From the NCBI GenBank assembly GCA_001953115.1, contig LSSL01001418.1, positions 1-28,432 of the forward strand: 28,432 nt of DNA, in the 5' to 3' direction. The position numbers were made by a program, and so were the translations under genes. Of the stretch, positions 1 through 8,560 are shown one piece after another (within the stretch, counting starts at the first letter, position 1; each line of letters opens with the position of its first letter). The notes beneath the pieces are model-generated. The model saw nothing but the letters and a program-made list of their open reading frames with translations, searched no databases and had not been told where the DNA came from. The stretch is from Smittium mucronatum. Lineage: Eukaryota > Kickxellomycota > Harpellomycetes > Harpellales > Legeriomycetaceae.

Positions 1-73
1 ATAAAAGCAGTATTTATAAAGAAAAACTAGGTTATTTTAACTTTGAGAATAATAAAAACGGAATTTTTTAATA

Positions 74-250
74 TTAATGAAAAAAATTATAATTGATATG
101 TTGTGTGGAATAATTTTTAGGGCATAAAAATGAAGATAATTATTTTAAAATAGCGTTTATTCTGGAATATTGAAAAAATTTCGGCTCATGAGTGCACAGA
201 TGTTGATCAGAAAAATTTATTTTAGTAGATATAATAAATTTAATTGGTAC
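74..250 (-). pseudogene. Coding-like relic, product not recognised
   Basis: On the minus strand one frame runs from 250 to about 74 (58 codons) with a single internal stop at 142-140, where chance would give about six. It contains a compositionally normal stretch (NFSDQHLCTHEPKFFQYSRI, from about 216 downward) with Cys, His, Pro and Gln residues that are rare in the A/T-only background, and the DNA below it is locally richer in G+C. There is no ATG at the open end, because the frame is bounded by a stop at 253-251. I do not recognise the protein. It could be a decayed gene or a piece of a mobile element. The fragment lies just upstream of the 5S gene and on the opposite strand. Confidence 0.3.
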
Positions 251-311
251 TTATTTTAAAATAATCATGTAGTAATGATAAGAAATTACTGTGTATGTAA
301 AAAATGATGGG

Positions 312-317
312 TATAAA
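312..317 (+). promoter_or_regulatory. TATA-like element upstream of 5S rRNA
   Basis: The hexamer tataaa lies 30 bp before the 5' end of the 5S gene, inside a slightly G-containing context (gggtataaaggc). TATA-like boxes at about -30 assist polymerase III initiation at 5S genes in some fungi and plants. In this A/T-rich background a TATA match alone is weak, so the spacing is the main argument. Confidence 0.4.
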
Positions 318-341
318 GGCAAAAAATAAAGCTAACAGATA

Positions 342-460
342 TCTTACGGCCATTCACACCAGAAAGCACCAAATCCCGTCCGATCTTTGAAGTTAAGCTG
401 GTGATGGCGTCGTCAGTACTGTGGTGGGGGACCACACGGGAATACGACGTGCCGTAAGTC
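342..460 (+). rRNA. 5S ribosomal RNA, eukaryotic type
   Basis: This 119-nt segment is the one strongly G+C-rich block in the left half of the window and has the eukaryotic 5S landmarks in order. The 5' strand of helix I (cttacggc) pairs perfectly with the 3' strand (gccgtaag at 451-458). The internal control region follows: box A agttaagctgg, then the box C region gtcagtactgtggtggggga, then the loop E/helix IV hairpin and gggaatac. The length fits the usual 118-121 nt. The gene makes the 5S RNA of the large ribosomal subunit and would be transcribed by polymerase III through TFIIIA bound to the internal region. It stands alone here, not in a tandem array and not beside 18S/28S genes. The exact 5' nucleotide could be 342 or 343. 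Confidence 0.95.
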
Positions 461-476
461 TTTTTTTTTTTTTTTT
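461..476 (+). terminator. Polymerase III T-run terminator of 5S
   Basis: Sixteen consecutive T follow the last paired base region of the 5S gene directly. Polymerase III terminates at runs of four or more T on the non-template strand. The run is much longer than needed, which fits the homopolymer-rich background. Confidence 0.9.
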
Positions 477-1149
477 ACATTTAAAACAATTTTAAATATT
501 GATTTTTTTATTATTAATACTTATATTTTTATATGATATATATTCTTTGAAAATTTTTTTTATATCATCCGTATATATATATTTAATCTTTATATTATCT
601 TAATTTCTATAAATTAATTCTAAAATATATTTTTTAATATTCATATAATCTTTATTTCTAAAATATTCAGCAATATATTTTATTCAATTTAAGCATTGTT
701 GATTTAATGATATCAGAAATTTCATGCAATAAATTTTTATTTTTATAACATTATCAAATTAAAATATTTTTAATTATCCGTCTTAACAATATTTTTTAAA
801 TTTGATATTTTACATTTTTCTGTCGTTTTTATTATGAAACAGTAATTTAATATTATAATTTTATATCTATTGTAATTCGCCACCAAAATTATAAAATTTT
901 TATATTATTTATTTATACCAATCATATTAGTGTTCGTACTTTTTTATTTTGAAATTTTTTTTTTAATTCTTGATTATGAACTTTTATTTGCTATATATAT
1001 TTAAACATGTGAGGATTTTTTTATCAGTATTTATTTTAGACCAATTAATAATTTTTTAATCATATCTTTTATTAGGTTAAACCTCTTGATATTTTCAATT
1101 TTCTTCTAGAATTATACATAATTAGTGTCATTGATTAAATAAAAGATTT
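477..1149. other. A/T-rich stretch without a recognisable gene
   Basis: This 673-bp stretch separates the 5S gene from the Ty3/gypsy relic. It is nearly pure A/T with many T homopolymers and stops in all frames. If the relic kept a 3' LTR it should lie here, but I could not find a segment repeated near 5200-5600. Confidence 0.6.
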
Positions 1150-1305
1150 TTATGCCAGAGAGTTCACCTTCGGCATATTAATAATTAAAACTCGAAATTT
1201 GTTGTTTTTATAATTTTTTGATTCTAGATAATCATGAATTTTCCAATATAATTTATTCAATATATATTTTTTTGGTAATTTAAGATCTAAAAAAAATTTA
1301 ATCAT
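1150..1305 (-). pseudogene. 51-codon open frame, possible integrase C-terminal tail
   Basis: An ATG at 1305-1303 opens a frame of 51 codons ending in TAA at 1152-1150. The residues look like real protein: LDLKLPKKYILNKLYWKIHD, then KNNKFRVLIINMPKVN. It lies directly downstream of the integrase blocks on the same strand, where the variable integrase tail and 3' end of pol would be. I see no diagnostic motif such as a chromodomain, so the assignment rests on position only. Chance open frames of this length are not rare at this composition, but Pro, Arg, Val and Trp use is above background. Confidence 0.3.
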
Positions 1306-1464
1306 TTATCGAAAAATCGTTTCATTTTAATTTCCGTAATTAAGATTATTGAGATTATATACTAATGTAAAAATTTTATCAGTTTCTATCTATTAAATTA
1401 TTTATTTATATATTCTTGATATGTTTAGCAAGCCATTTAAATTTGGAAAAAAAAAGATTTCACC

Positions 1465-1647
1465 TCAATTAAGTGAAATTTTTCCATTTAATAGTGCACG
1501 AATCACAAAATTTCTACAGGGAATAAAATTAGTTGTAAAAATCGGCAATATAAATTGAAGCAGTAATCCTGCTTTTTTTATGATATGAGGTTTCAATATA
1601 ATTTTTTTTTTAAAGGATAATATCATCTGGTTAATTCTATTTACCAT
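1465..1647 (-). pseudogene. Integrase, C-terminal part of the catalytic region (relic)
   Basis: This open stretch begins with FRMVNRINQMILSFKKK (the first residues lie just above 1647). The match is to the helix after the HPQ/TNG motif of retroviral-type integrases, typically E..NR.I..MI..F. It ends with LQFILPIFTTNFIPCRNFV and ALLNGK. That matches the segment that in Ty3/gypsy elements reads W...L......YN.T.H..TG..PF.LL.GR.P. The asparagine, threonine, proline and LL.G positions fall in the right order and spacing. It continues the core domain at 1954-1703 after a short A/T-rich break. The tail is interrupted at 1465 by a stop. Confidence 0.5.
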
Positions 1648-1702
1648 TCGAAATATGAACTTGAGTTTTTGAATTACAAAAAATGGATTTTAAATTTAAT
1701 TA

Positions 1703-1954
1703 TTAGTAAAAAATGAATATAACGCAAAATTTTCCACAAGTTATAGATATAATCTTCCTATATTTAAAACCATCTGAAGCTAAAGCAATTATTTTGGATA
1801 TTTTCATTAAGAATCTAGCTACTTTTATTAGAGTATTATTGAGGAAAATATGTGTTAAAACATTCTCAAAGGCAATTATTATTAATTTTGAGATTAAAAA
1901 GGCGATAAATATGGTAAAAAATCTATAAAACTTATATGTTACAACTCCAAGCAA
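1703..1954 (-). pseudogene. Integrase catalytic core (DDE-type) relic, Ty3/gypsy
   Basis: The minus-strand frame reads FTIFIAFLISKLIIIAFENV, then a second block with LTHIFLN, IKVARFL, KISKIIALASDGFKY and TCGKFCVIFIFY. This aligns by eye to the rve core of retroviral-type integrases. FTI.D.FSK.....F.N matches the first acidic motif, with the Asp replaced by Phe or Ala. PKII.SDNG.EF.N matches the second, where ASDG keeps the Asp, the preceding Ser and the Gly. The following C..F.V..IF resembles the segment before PYHPQ. Loss of the first catalytic Asp shows an inactive copy. The frame opens with a TTG codon, not a real start. The plus-strand frame at 1713-1928 over the same DNA is the complement shadow. 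Confidence 0.6.
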
Positions 1955-2182
1955 TTTTTTTTTGAAATGAATATGTAAATAACAATTTTTATAAATACAA
2001 TAGGACGTTATTGAAAATATAAAGCCATGAAAACAAATTTTTATAGGGTATATATTTAAGATTTAATCGGATTTTATTTTTTGTATAGTGGATGTTTGGT
2101 CACAATATAGAAGATACTTTTAGGAAATTTCCTAAATGAAAAGATATTATATGCTATATCTAGATGTTTTAAATTATTAATA

Positions 2183-2239
2183 ATTAAAAATATTAAAAAT
2201 TAAAAATATTAAAAATTAAAAATATTAAAAATTAAAAAT
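2183..2239. repeat. 16-bp A/T tandem repeat, about 3.5 copies
   Basis: The unit attaaaaattaaaaat is repeated three times exactly (2192-2207, 2208-2223, 2224-2239) after a 9-bp partial copy (2183-2191). It lies between the RNase H and integrase blocks of the gypsy relic and probably arose by replication slippage after the element died. Confidence 0.9.
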
Positions 2240-2639
2240 AATTGGATTAAATACGATAAAATCATTTAGTTTAAAATTTTAAAAAACTTAGCTGCACATG
2301 CTTTACATATTATTCAACTTAGGACACAAAATATAGTATAATTAATACATAAAATCCGCTTAAAAATACTATTGGATAATTAAGTTAAGTTATTTTTATG
2401 CTTTAGATTTCCAAACTAACTGAAATACTATATTATTAATAGATAGTTAAAAAACATAAAAATGTTTAATTTTGTAATTTTGGCGATATTATTAACTAAA
2501 AGCTCAAAGGCATTACTTTTATTAATTCAGGTCAAAATTTGGCTTTTTTAGCAATATATAATCCAAAGTTTGTGACTAAAAAATATAAAATTGTGTAATA
2601 TACTGAAAATATAATTTAAAAAGGATAAAAAACGGCGGC

Positions 2640-2870
2640 TATACATCTCGAAAAAATTCAAATATAAAAAAATATCTAACTCTGGATCACGTTTTCGGTT
2701 TTTTTAGGTGATAAAAATCTAAATAACGATTTCACATGATATTATGAGAATCTATTGGTTTTAAAGCTTGAATTTTTAAGAAAAATGCTTTCTTTCAACG
2801 GATTAAAATTGAGTTTCACTAGAACATATTCTTTACCAATAGACCTATTTCTCTGAATATATCAAAAAAA
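2640..2870 (-). pseudogene. RNase H domain relic of the gypsy element
   Basis: From about 2854 downward the minus-strand frame reads REIGLLVKNMF, two stops, NSILIR, a stop, KKAFFLKIQALKPIDSHNIM, a stop, NRYLDFYHLKKP. This resembles the RNase H segment of Ty3/gypsy pol: P.I..SK.L...E.NYS..EKE.LA...AL........ followed by the TD...L.YL stretch. The SK.L-like VKNMF, the NS.L.R.KKA block and the ALK sequence occur in order and at normal spacing. A further SRVRYFFIFEFFRDV (about 2690-2645) resembles the conserved R..RW.L.L.EF.F segment at the RNase H end. In-frame stops are frequent, so it is a dead copy. The match is by eye and moderate. Confidence 0.45.
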
Positions 2871-3159
2871 ATTTTTTTGGAGACCTGAAAGGCCTGATTG
2901 ATGGAAAAAAAAAGGAGAAGAGCGGGAATTTTTAATTTCGATAATTTTGAGCCTTATATAATAAAAATTATTTAGGTATAAATAAAAAAATAAGCACAAT
3001 TTCTATTGGATGGGTTTTTTAAACACTAAATTTATTAGAAAGATTGACTCTGGGCTAAAAAGTATTAATATATGCAATATTCATAATTTAGTTTTTATAA
3101 AAATTAGAGGAATTGATTTAAGCTAATATTTTCTCTCTCTGATGAAGATTTTCTATTTA

Positions 3160-3267
3160 CAAAAGATGATAACTTTGCAGATCTGTAAAAAAAATTTTCA
3201 TTAATAATTTAAAGAAACTTATGTCTCTAAGGTTCTGAAATATTTGATTATTGGTCTTAAATCTCAT
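3160..3267 (-). pseudogene. Reverse transcriptase, distal (thumb/connection) relic
   Basis: An ATG at 3267-3265 opens 36 codons reading TNNQIFQNLRDISFFKLLMK and IFFTDLQSYHLL before a stop at 3159-3157. It fits the segment of gypsy RT that reads P.N.KELR.FLG..NYYR.FI.NF......L..LLKK. The NLRDISFF piece stands for the ELR.FLG block, and LQSYHLL stands for PL..LL. It lies about 60 codons after the palm block at 3525-3394, close to the normal distance between the YIDD motif and this region. Alone it would not be convincing; the position between RT palm and RNase H is what supports it. Confidence 0.4.
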
Positions 3268-3393
3268 GGTTTTCTTCTTTTTTTTTAATAAGGCTCAATT
3301 TTTTACTCCTAATGGGTTCATATAATTTCAAATCATTCATTTTCAAAGCGATTCTTGATATATGAAAGTTCATTAAAACAAAAATTATGATTA

Positions 3394-3525
3394 TAAATGT
3401 TTCAAAATTATCAAGAAATTCTCTTTATGTTTCTTTGATACATATAAAAATGCAATCCAGCCTACCTAAGAAGTTTTATGATGTAAAAATCCCATTAAAA
3501 TCTGGCGGATAATCACCCAATCTAG
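3394..3525 (-). pseudogene. Reverse transcriptase palm relic (degenerate YxDD region)
   Basis: On the minus strand VGWIAFLYVSKKHKENFLII followed by LKHL (3465-3394) aligns to the segment after the RT active site: V.vYiDDiliyS....EH..HL..V...L. The YVSK, H, EN and LKHL elements fit. The YxDD box itself has become IAF with no acidic residues, so catalysis would be impossible. The preceding LDWVIIRQILMGFLHH (3525-3469) leads into it after one stop. The domains normally N-terminal to it (fingers, LPQG box) are not visible between here and 3750, which indicates a deletion. Confidence 0.45.
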
Positions 3526-3749
3526 TTTAAATTTTTTAAATTATTGATTATTTCTGAAGGACACAAAATTATTGGGCTTAATTATTTCTATCCTTATAGT
3601 TTTGATATTATTTTTTTTGAAAAATTTCTGAATTTTTCGTTTAAAACTATTTAACCTTTATTGTTAATTAGTTCCCAATCGTCATGGCATTTATTTCTAT
3701 CCTCTATTCTATAATAACTAGGAGATTTGTGATAAAAAAATCTTATTTT

Positions 3750-3835
3750 TATTTTCCATTTTCCTTGTTACAGACACAATGCGTAATGAGACCTCTAAAA
3801 TAGAACCAATGAATGCAAAAATCCCATTCGAGATC
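3750..3835 (-). pseudogene. Possible Gag zinc-knuckle relic
   Basis: The minus-strand frame reads CIHWFYFRGLITHCVCNKEN, close in spacing to the retroviral CCHC knuckle C-x2-C-x4-H-x4-C. In that reading the second Cys is now Trp and the GH is now GL, with about one extra residue. It is followed by a basic KENGK stretch and, in another frame, FFYHKSPSYYRIEDRNKCHD (3755-3680), which has normal protein composition. It sits between the Gag-like and RT blocks, where a knuckle is expected. Two of the four metal ligands are missing, so this remains tentative. Confidence 0.3.
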
Positions 3836-3935
3836 AGATTTATTTATTTTTTTGCAAAATAGCGATGGTTTTTTCCGGATAAGAATATTTTCCCATCTAC
3901 TAACAAAACGGAATGCATGTTTATATAAAACAAAG

Positions 3936-4002
3936 TAAAATCGATTATTTACGCTACTTATTTATGAATATAAGTAGCTATTAATAGGAATAATCGATTT
4001 TA
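3936..4002. repeat. Imperfect hairpin of two nested inverted repeats
   Basis: Twelve bases at 3936-3947 (taaaatcgatta) are the exact reverse complement of 3991-4002. Nested inside, nine bases at 3953-3961 (gctacttat) are the exact reverse complement of 3970-3978. The arms are separated by an asymmetric bulge (5 versus 12 nt) and an 8-nt loop. It contains ClaI-like atcgat cores and enough G/C to stand out. It sits between the Gag-like frame and the zinc knuckle of the relic, and may be a small inserted palindromic element or a decayed MITE-like end pair. Confidence 0.8.
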
Positions 4003-4075
4003 TTATTTAATAATACAGAGATAATAGTCCAATAAAGCCTTTATTTAAACTTCTGCTGTTAAATTATCTATATTA

Positions 4076-4468
4076 AAATCTAAAGGACAAGATATACCCA
4101 AATATAGAGCCATATTTTCGAACTTAAAATAATGGAATAAATTCGTCATTAAAGTAAGGAGTTTGTCCATAGGAACAAATTTTGATCATTTTCTCTTTAT
4201 CATGCCCGCTTTTATTAAGTTCCCTCACATAAATAGTAAATTTAATCAAATTCTTTAATTTTAAAAACTGTAAGAATACATATTTCCGTTGGTTTTTTTA
4301 TAATTCCATTTATAATTCTGGCTCATTTTCTTCGTAGTCACTTGGGCATTCAATAGATTTATTGGTTGCTACAATCAAATATAATTCATATCTATGTGTG
4401 ACTTTTTTTGTATTTATCAATACACATAACTCTTCTCGATGAAGAAATTTAAGTGCTATTCTTTGAAT
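4076..4468 (-). pseudogene. Gag-like relic of the gypsy element
   Basis: One minus-strand frame covers 131 codons with three internal stops (4312-4310, 4300-4298, 4126-4124), against about 13 expected. The first 52 codons read protein-like (KFLHREELCVLINTKKVTHR, later CPSDYEENEPEL). After the stops comes FLQFLKLKNLIKFTIYVREL, NKSGHDKEKMIKICSYGQTP and YFNDEFIPLF. Charged, helical and lacking enzyme motifs, it lies upstream of the zinc-knuckle and RT blocks on the same strand, where Gag capsid would be. Gag is poorly conserved, so the name rests on position. A decayed unrelated gene cannot be excluded. Confidence 0.45.
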
Positions 4469-4854
4469 TTAAAAAAATTTGAGGTTTTTTCGAAAAAAAA
4501 TTATAACAGTGAAAAGTTTTTTTTTGTATTGAATAAATTAATTTTATAAAAAAATGAGATTTATATTTTGCAGAATTTTAATCCAAATTTCAATAAAAAA
4601 AAATTTAATAATATTTCGACCCATTTTCCGCTTATATTTTTTTTAAAAATAAATTATCTCATCTCAAATCTTGATTTTACTATTATAAACTATTTTTTTC
4701 TCACTTAAAATCCATTAATAAAAAAGAATTTTTGATTTATAACACGAAAATTTTGGCTCATGAAAATTAAAATTTTCATCTATTTAATATTACCAATTGT
4801 CTTTATTTCTTAAAAAGCACAAATAAATAACTTTTAAACAGAATTTGGATTTTT

Positions 4855-5163
4855 TTAGTTTACGCGATATTTTAAAAAATAATCTATATTTAGTTGCAAT
4901 CTATTAGTTAAAAAGAACATAAATGAAAATTTGTATTTTTTTAAACAAATTCTTATTGGATAAAGTTCAAAATATGTTTTCGTTGTTTTAAACGAGAAAG
5001 TATTATATTGTCAATCTAGGGATTTAGATACGTAAAAAACTCATTAAAAATTATTAAAGCTATTTTGAAACATCTCTCGGCACTTTTTTACGATATTTTT
5101 TACTAAAAATATCTTGTATCTATGAATTTTTTGGATATTGTAGTTGTAATAGCACACTATTAT
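4855..5163 (-). pseudogene. N-terminal Gag-like or upstream coding relic
   Basis: A single minus-strand frame runs 102 codons with three stops (a pair at 5046-5041 and one at 5013-5011). The last 51 codons (5010-4858) are fully open and contain FSFKTTKTYFELYPIRICLK and LTNRLQLNIDYFLKYRVN. The first 39 contain IVKKCREMFQNSFNNF. No known motif is visible. The position upstream of the Gag-like frame at 4468-4076, on the same strand, suggests the N-terminal part of the same polyprotein, with 4480-4855 a strongly eroded, A/T-only bridge. Confidence 0.35.
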
Positions 5164-6837
5164 TTACTTTGGGACATATTTTTATGAGATATATACCGTA
5201 TTAACCAAAGAATCTATGAATTTTTTTTATTTTTTATTTTTTAAATTATAAAGATGTTTTTTCCTATTAATTAAGCGTTTTTATCATTTATGACCTCTGA
5301 TTACGATGAATTCTCTATTTTTATGGCCATAATTTTATTTATGAAGATAGCTCCATCCATTTACAAAATTACTCGTTTTATACATTCTTCGATTAATCAG
5401 ATTTTTCTAGTTTTTCATTGTAACAATCAATTTTTTGGGATTACTCAATAAGATAAGATTTTAATTTTTAAAATTATCTAAATTCTGATTTTTTTAAATT
5501 AATGCTATTTTGCTAATATAATGTTAATTATTTTAATTTTGTATAAAATATTATTTTTTTATGGATCTATAAAATTTTAAATTCGCTTATTTTCCTTTTG
5601 TTTGTCATTGACGGTTAATATATATCTGACTATTTTTTTCTTCTAACATTATCAATTTTATAATGGTAAAATTTTTTCTTATATCAATCTTTTTTTCAAA
5701 TCAATCTTTATAATTATTTTCGTTTTTAATTTTTCCTGTCCTAATAAAATAATTATATTCATTTCTATTTTATTCTCGTTTTTTTATTTTTTAATTTTTT
5801 TAATTTTTATTTTTGAATATCATCTTTTTTCAATGCTTTCAAAATATAGCGCTGTTAGACTGGCATATTCGAGTTGGGCAAAGAAATATAACATTTATAC
5901 ATAATTTTTAATTTTATTTAATTATTTTTTATATATTTTTATTAACTTTTAAGTAAATAGAACTATAAATAAGTATTACTTTCTTCTTATAACATGTTTT
6001 TAGTTATTTTATTTCTTTATTTCTTAATAAATTAATGTTATTTTAGATTAGATGTTACAATCCAGTCAATTTATTCAAAAATTATTCAATAAATCTAAAA
6101 AAAATTAATATTTTTTATCTGTAAAATTGGAAAAAAAAGGTCAAATTAGTGAAAGTCATTTGATTTAAAAAAATTTAGCTTATAATCTGTCTCATTGGAA
6201 TTATTCAGAGAAAATTTTTTTGGCCTCCCATATTTGTTAATTTAAAACTTATCCGATAAATAATATAAGTTAGTTTACTAACATTATTATTTTTGCTTTT
6301 TAAGCAAATGGAAAATTTACATGTCAAACATTTTATTCTTAGTGCAGTTTAATTGGTTATGATTATTTGTTGTATGGATATTTCGACTTAGAAAATTATA
6401 TAGACAAACTTGAAAATTATTTTTATTTAAATCAGAATCGAATTTTTAAGCGATTGAGAATCAATTAAAAAATTTTTATAAAATTTTATGATAGAAAGTA
6501 ATTATCAGATTTACTTATCAAATTTTCTAAACCGACTGATATTCACTAATTTTTTCCCGTTTGATAATTTTAAATATAAAAGATAAAAAGAGTGTTTTTA
6601 GAATAAATTGACTAATCATTTTAAAAAATACTGTTTTTTTCTGCTAAACGTTATTTCAATGCTTTAATATAAATTATAAAAATTTTCAATTTATGATTTT
6701 TTACAATTTTTTTTATTCAATTTCATATATGCTATCTCAGTCTAAACCATTTTCAAATTTTAATTTTATGTGAAACATTTTTCTATTTGTAATTTTTTTT
6801 AATATTATTTAATTATAGAATATAACAATATGATTAG

Positions 6838-6863
6838 TATAATATAATATAATATAATATAAT
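6838..6863. repeat. Pentanucleotide microsatellite (aatat)n
   Basis: Four exact copies of aatat (6841-6860) with partial copies on both sides, followed by a short aat run. Confidence 0.95.
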
Positions 6864-8550
6864 AATAATTTTTTTCTAATAAATACAATTGTCCTCCTTT
6901 ATTATAAAAATAAACCATTTTTTGATTACTCTTTAGTTTTTTCAAATTTTCTTTTTTAGTGATAGTATATAATAAAAAATCTGGATTTTGTGAGAAAATC
7001 ATAAAAATATTATTTTTGTATTTTTTAAATTTGATCAGTTTTAACAAAAATACAATTTTTCTTTACTTTTTGATATCATATAATGATTAATTTATTATTT
7101 ATATATATTTCGATCAGTTTTTTTAAATCAAATATTGTAATACATTAACTCAAGTTTTAATTTTATCTAAAAAAGTTACTTTTTTATAAAAGTAATAAGT
7201 AAAATTTTTATATAAAACTGTTTTATATCATGTGAAAATGTACCTCTTTATCAATAAAAGTTAAAATAATCTTTTAAAACCATTTTAACATATAAAATAT
7301 TTCATCACAAATTTTGTGCTAATTTTTTAATTTTTTATTTAAACATTCAAATATTAATTTGATCAAAAAAAATTGTTTTTTATAAGTATATTTATATTTA
7401 ATTTTTATTAACTTTATATTATTTTATTTCCTGCTTTAATATAATAATTTTATAGTGATATATTAGTAAAGTGATTTTGGTTATTTAATCATCAAATATA
7501 ACATATATATATTTTTATTTTTAATTGATTAAGGTTAAATGCTACTTTTAATGGCTATCATAAACAAAATTTTGTGTTTATTTATTATTTAATTTTAAAC
7601 AATTAAAAATTTATTATTTTGAACTAGGTTTATGACACTATTAAAGCCTATATATATTTATTGATTTTTATTTTAGAAAAATGTAGCCATATTGGCTCTT
7701 TATACCTTTATTAAAATCCAAAAAACTTTGAGATAAAGCTTTATCAAGTAAATTTATAAATTAAACTAATAAATAGGTAATTATTGTAATTATGCACCAT
7801 TACTATGAACATCTTATTATTAGAAAAAAACACTTCTTCATGTAATATTATAAGGATAATAGATTTAATATGTGCCCCTATTAATTAAAATTATCAATTT
7901 TATGAAATAAATATGGCTTATTTAAAAATTTAATGATTTTTTTAGAATAATATCGATCATTAATTAACTTAATCATTAAAATAAATTCAATATAATAATT
8001 GGGAAATTCATTTTATTTTATAATATTTCAAGGATCACATATAAAGTGTTTCAATTTATTAATAACCCTTAAATTAATTAATAAAAAAATTTCAAAGATA
8101 TTTTTGACATAGTTTCTATAGATAAAAAAACATCAATATGATCTTTATTAAATTTAATTTAGTTCAAATGGGAATTATTAATAACAAAAAAATAATGTTT
8201 AAATTGTGATATTTGTCTTTTTAGTTAATAAATGCAAATATTTTTAATTAGAAAATTGTCCAAGTTACAATTTCATCTAATTTTAATGGTCAAAATTCAC
8301 ATACAACACTTTGCATAAATATATATTATTAATATTACTATTAATTTTTTTAAACTTTTTGTCTATCAAATAAAATAAGAATATTACAAATAGATTTAAA
8401 AATCAACCAAAAATTATTTTAATTTTTTTCCATTGGTCCTGAAAGGCTATATTGAGGCGTTTTTTTATTAATTTACCGATTATAAGCTACATTCTATAAA
8501 ATAGCTTATTTAATGGCAATAAATTGAGCAAGTTTTTGATCACTCATACT

Positions 8551-8560
8551 GGGGGGGGGG
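8551..8560 (+). repeat. Isolated run of ten G
   Basis: Ten consecutive G interrupt near-pure A/T DNA. Runs of this kind are extremely unlikely by chance at this base composition. The other notable C/G homopolymers of this window flank the assembly gap. Confidence 0.95.

Larger units (their letters stand above)
1150..5163 (-). mobile_element. Decayed Ty3/gypsy-type retrotransposon (whole relic)
   Basis: Read on the minus strand, protein-like blocks appear from 5163 down to 1150. They run Gag-like (5163-4855, 4468-4076), possible zinc knuckle (about 3835-3750), reverse transcriptase palm (3525-3394), RT distal part (3267-3160), RNase H (about 2870-2650), integrase core (1954-1703) and integrase C-terminal part (1647-1465, 1305-1150). 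The order RT, RNase H, integrase is that of Ty3/gypsy; Ty1/copia has integrase first. Distances between the RT, RNase H and integrase blocks are close to those in intact elements. The distance from knuckle to RT palm (about 110 codons) is far too short, which suggests an internal deletion of protease and the RT N-terminal half. Every block has stops or frame changes, so nothing is translatable. The total of about 4 kb fits the internal region of a 4-5 kb element. No LTRs, primer-binding site or target duplication were found. Confidence 0.55.

Noticed and set aside
1150..1185. tatgcc / ggcata inverted repeat considered as a regulatory hairpin
   Set aside because: Only six base pairs with an 18-nt unpaired interior. 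It lies inside the end of the 51-codon frame at 1150-1305 and is explained as coding relic.
1713..1928. 71-codon plus-strand frame starting with ATG
   Set aside because: It is the complement of the integrase-core relic on the minus strand, which matches a known domain. The plus frame does not.
2183..2239. Direct repeats considered as a CRISPR array or iteron origin
   Set aside because: Units are contiguous without spacers, consist only of A and T and sit in a eukaryotic relic. It is a simple tandem repeat.
5835..5885. G/C-containing islet (gcgctgttagactggcatat and following bases) considered as a tRNA
   Set aside because: No A box/B box pair at tRNA spacing, no acceptor-stem complement and no T-run at the correct place on either strand.
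6805..7047. 80-codon open frame on the minus strand
   Set aside because: It is dominated by Lys, Ile, Asn, Leu and Tyr and ends in a pentanucleotide microsatellite. Frames of 60-80 codons are expected several times by chance at this base composition.
7732..7745. Perfect 14-bp palindrome gataaagctttatc
   Set aside because: It is short and mostly A/T, with no gene nearby. Palindromes of this kind are frequent in such sequence.
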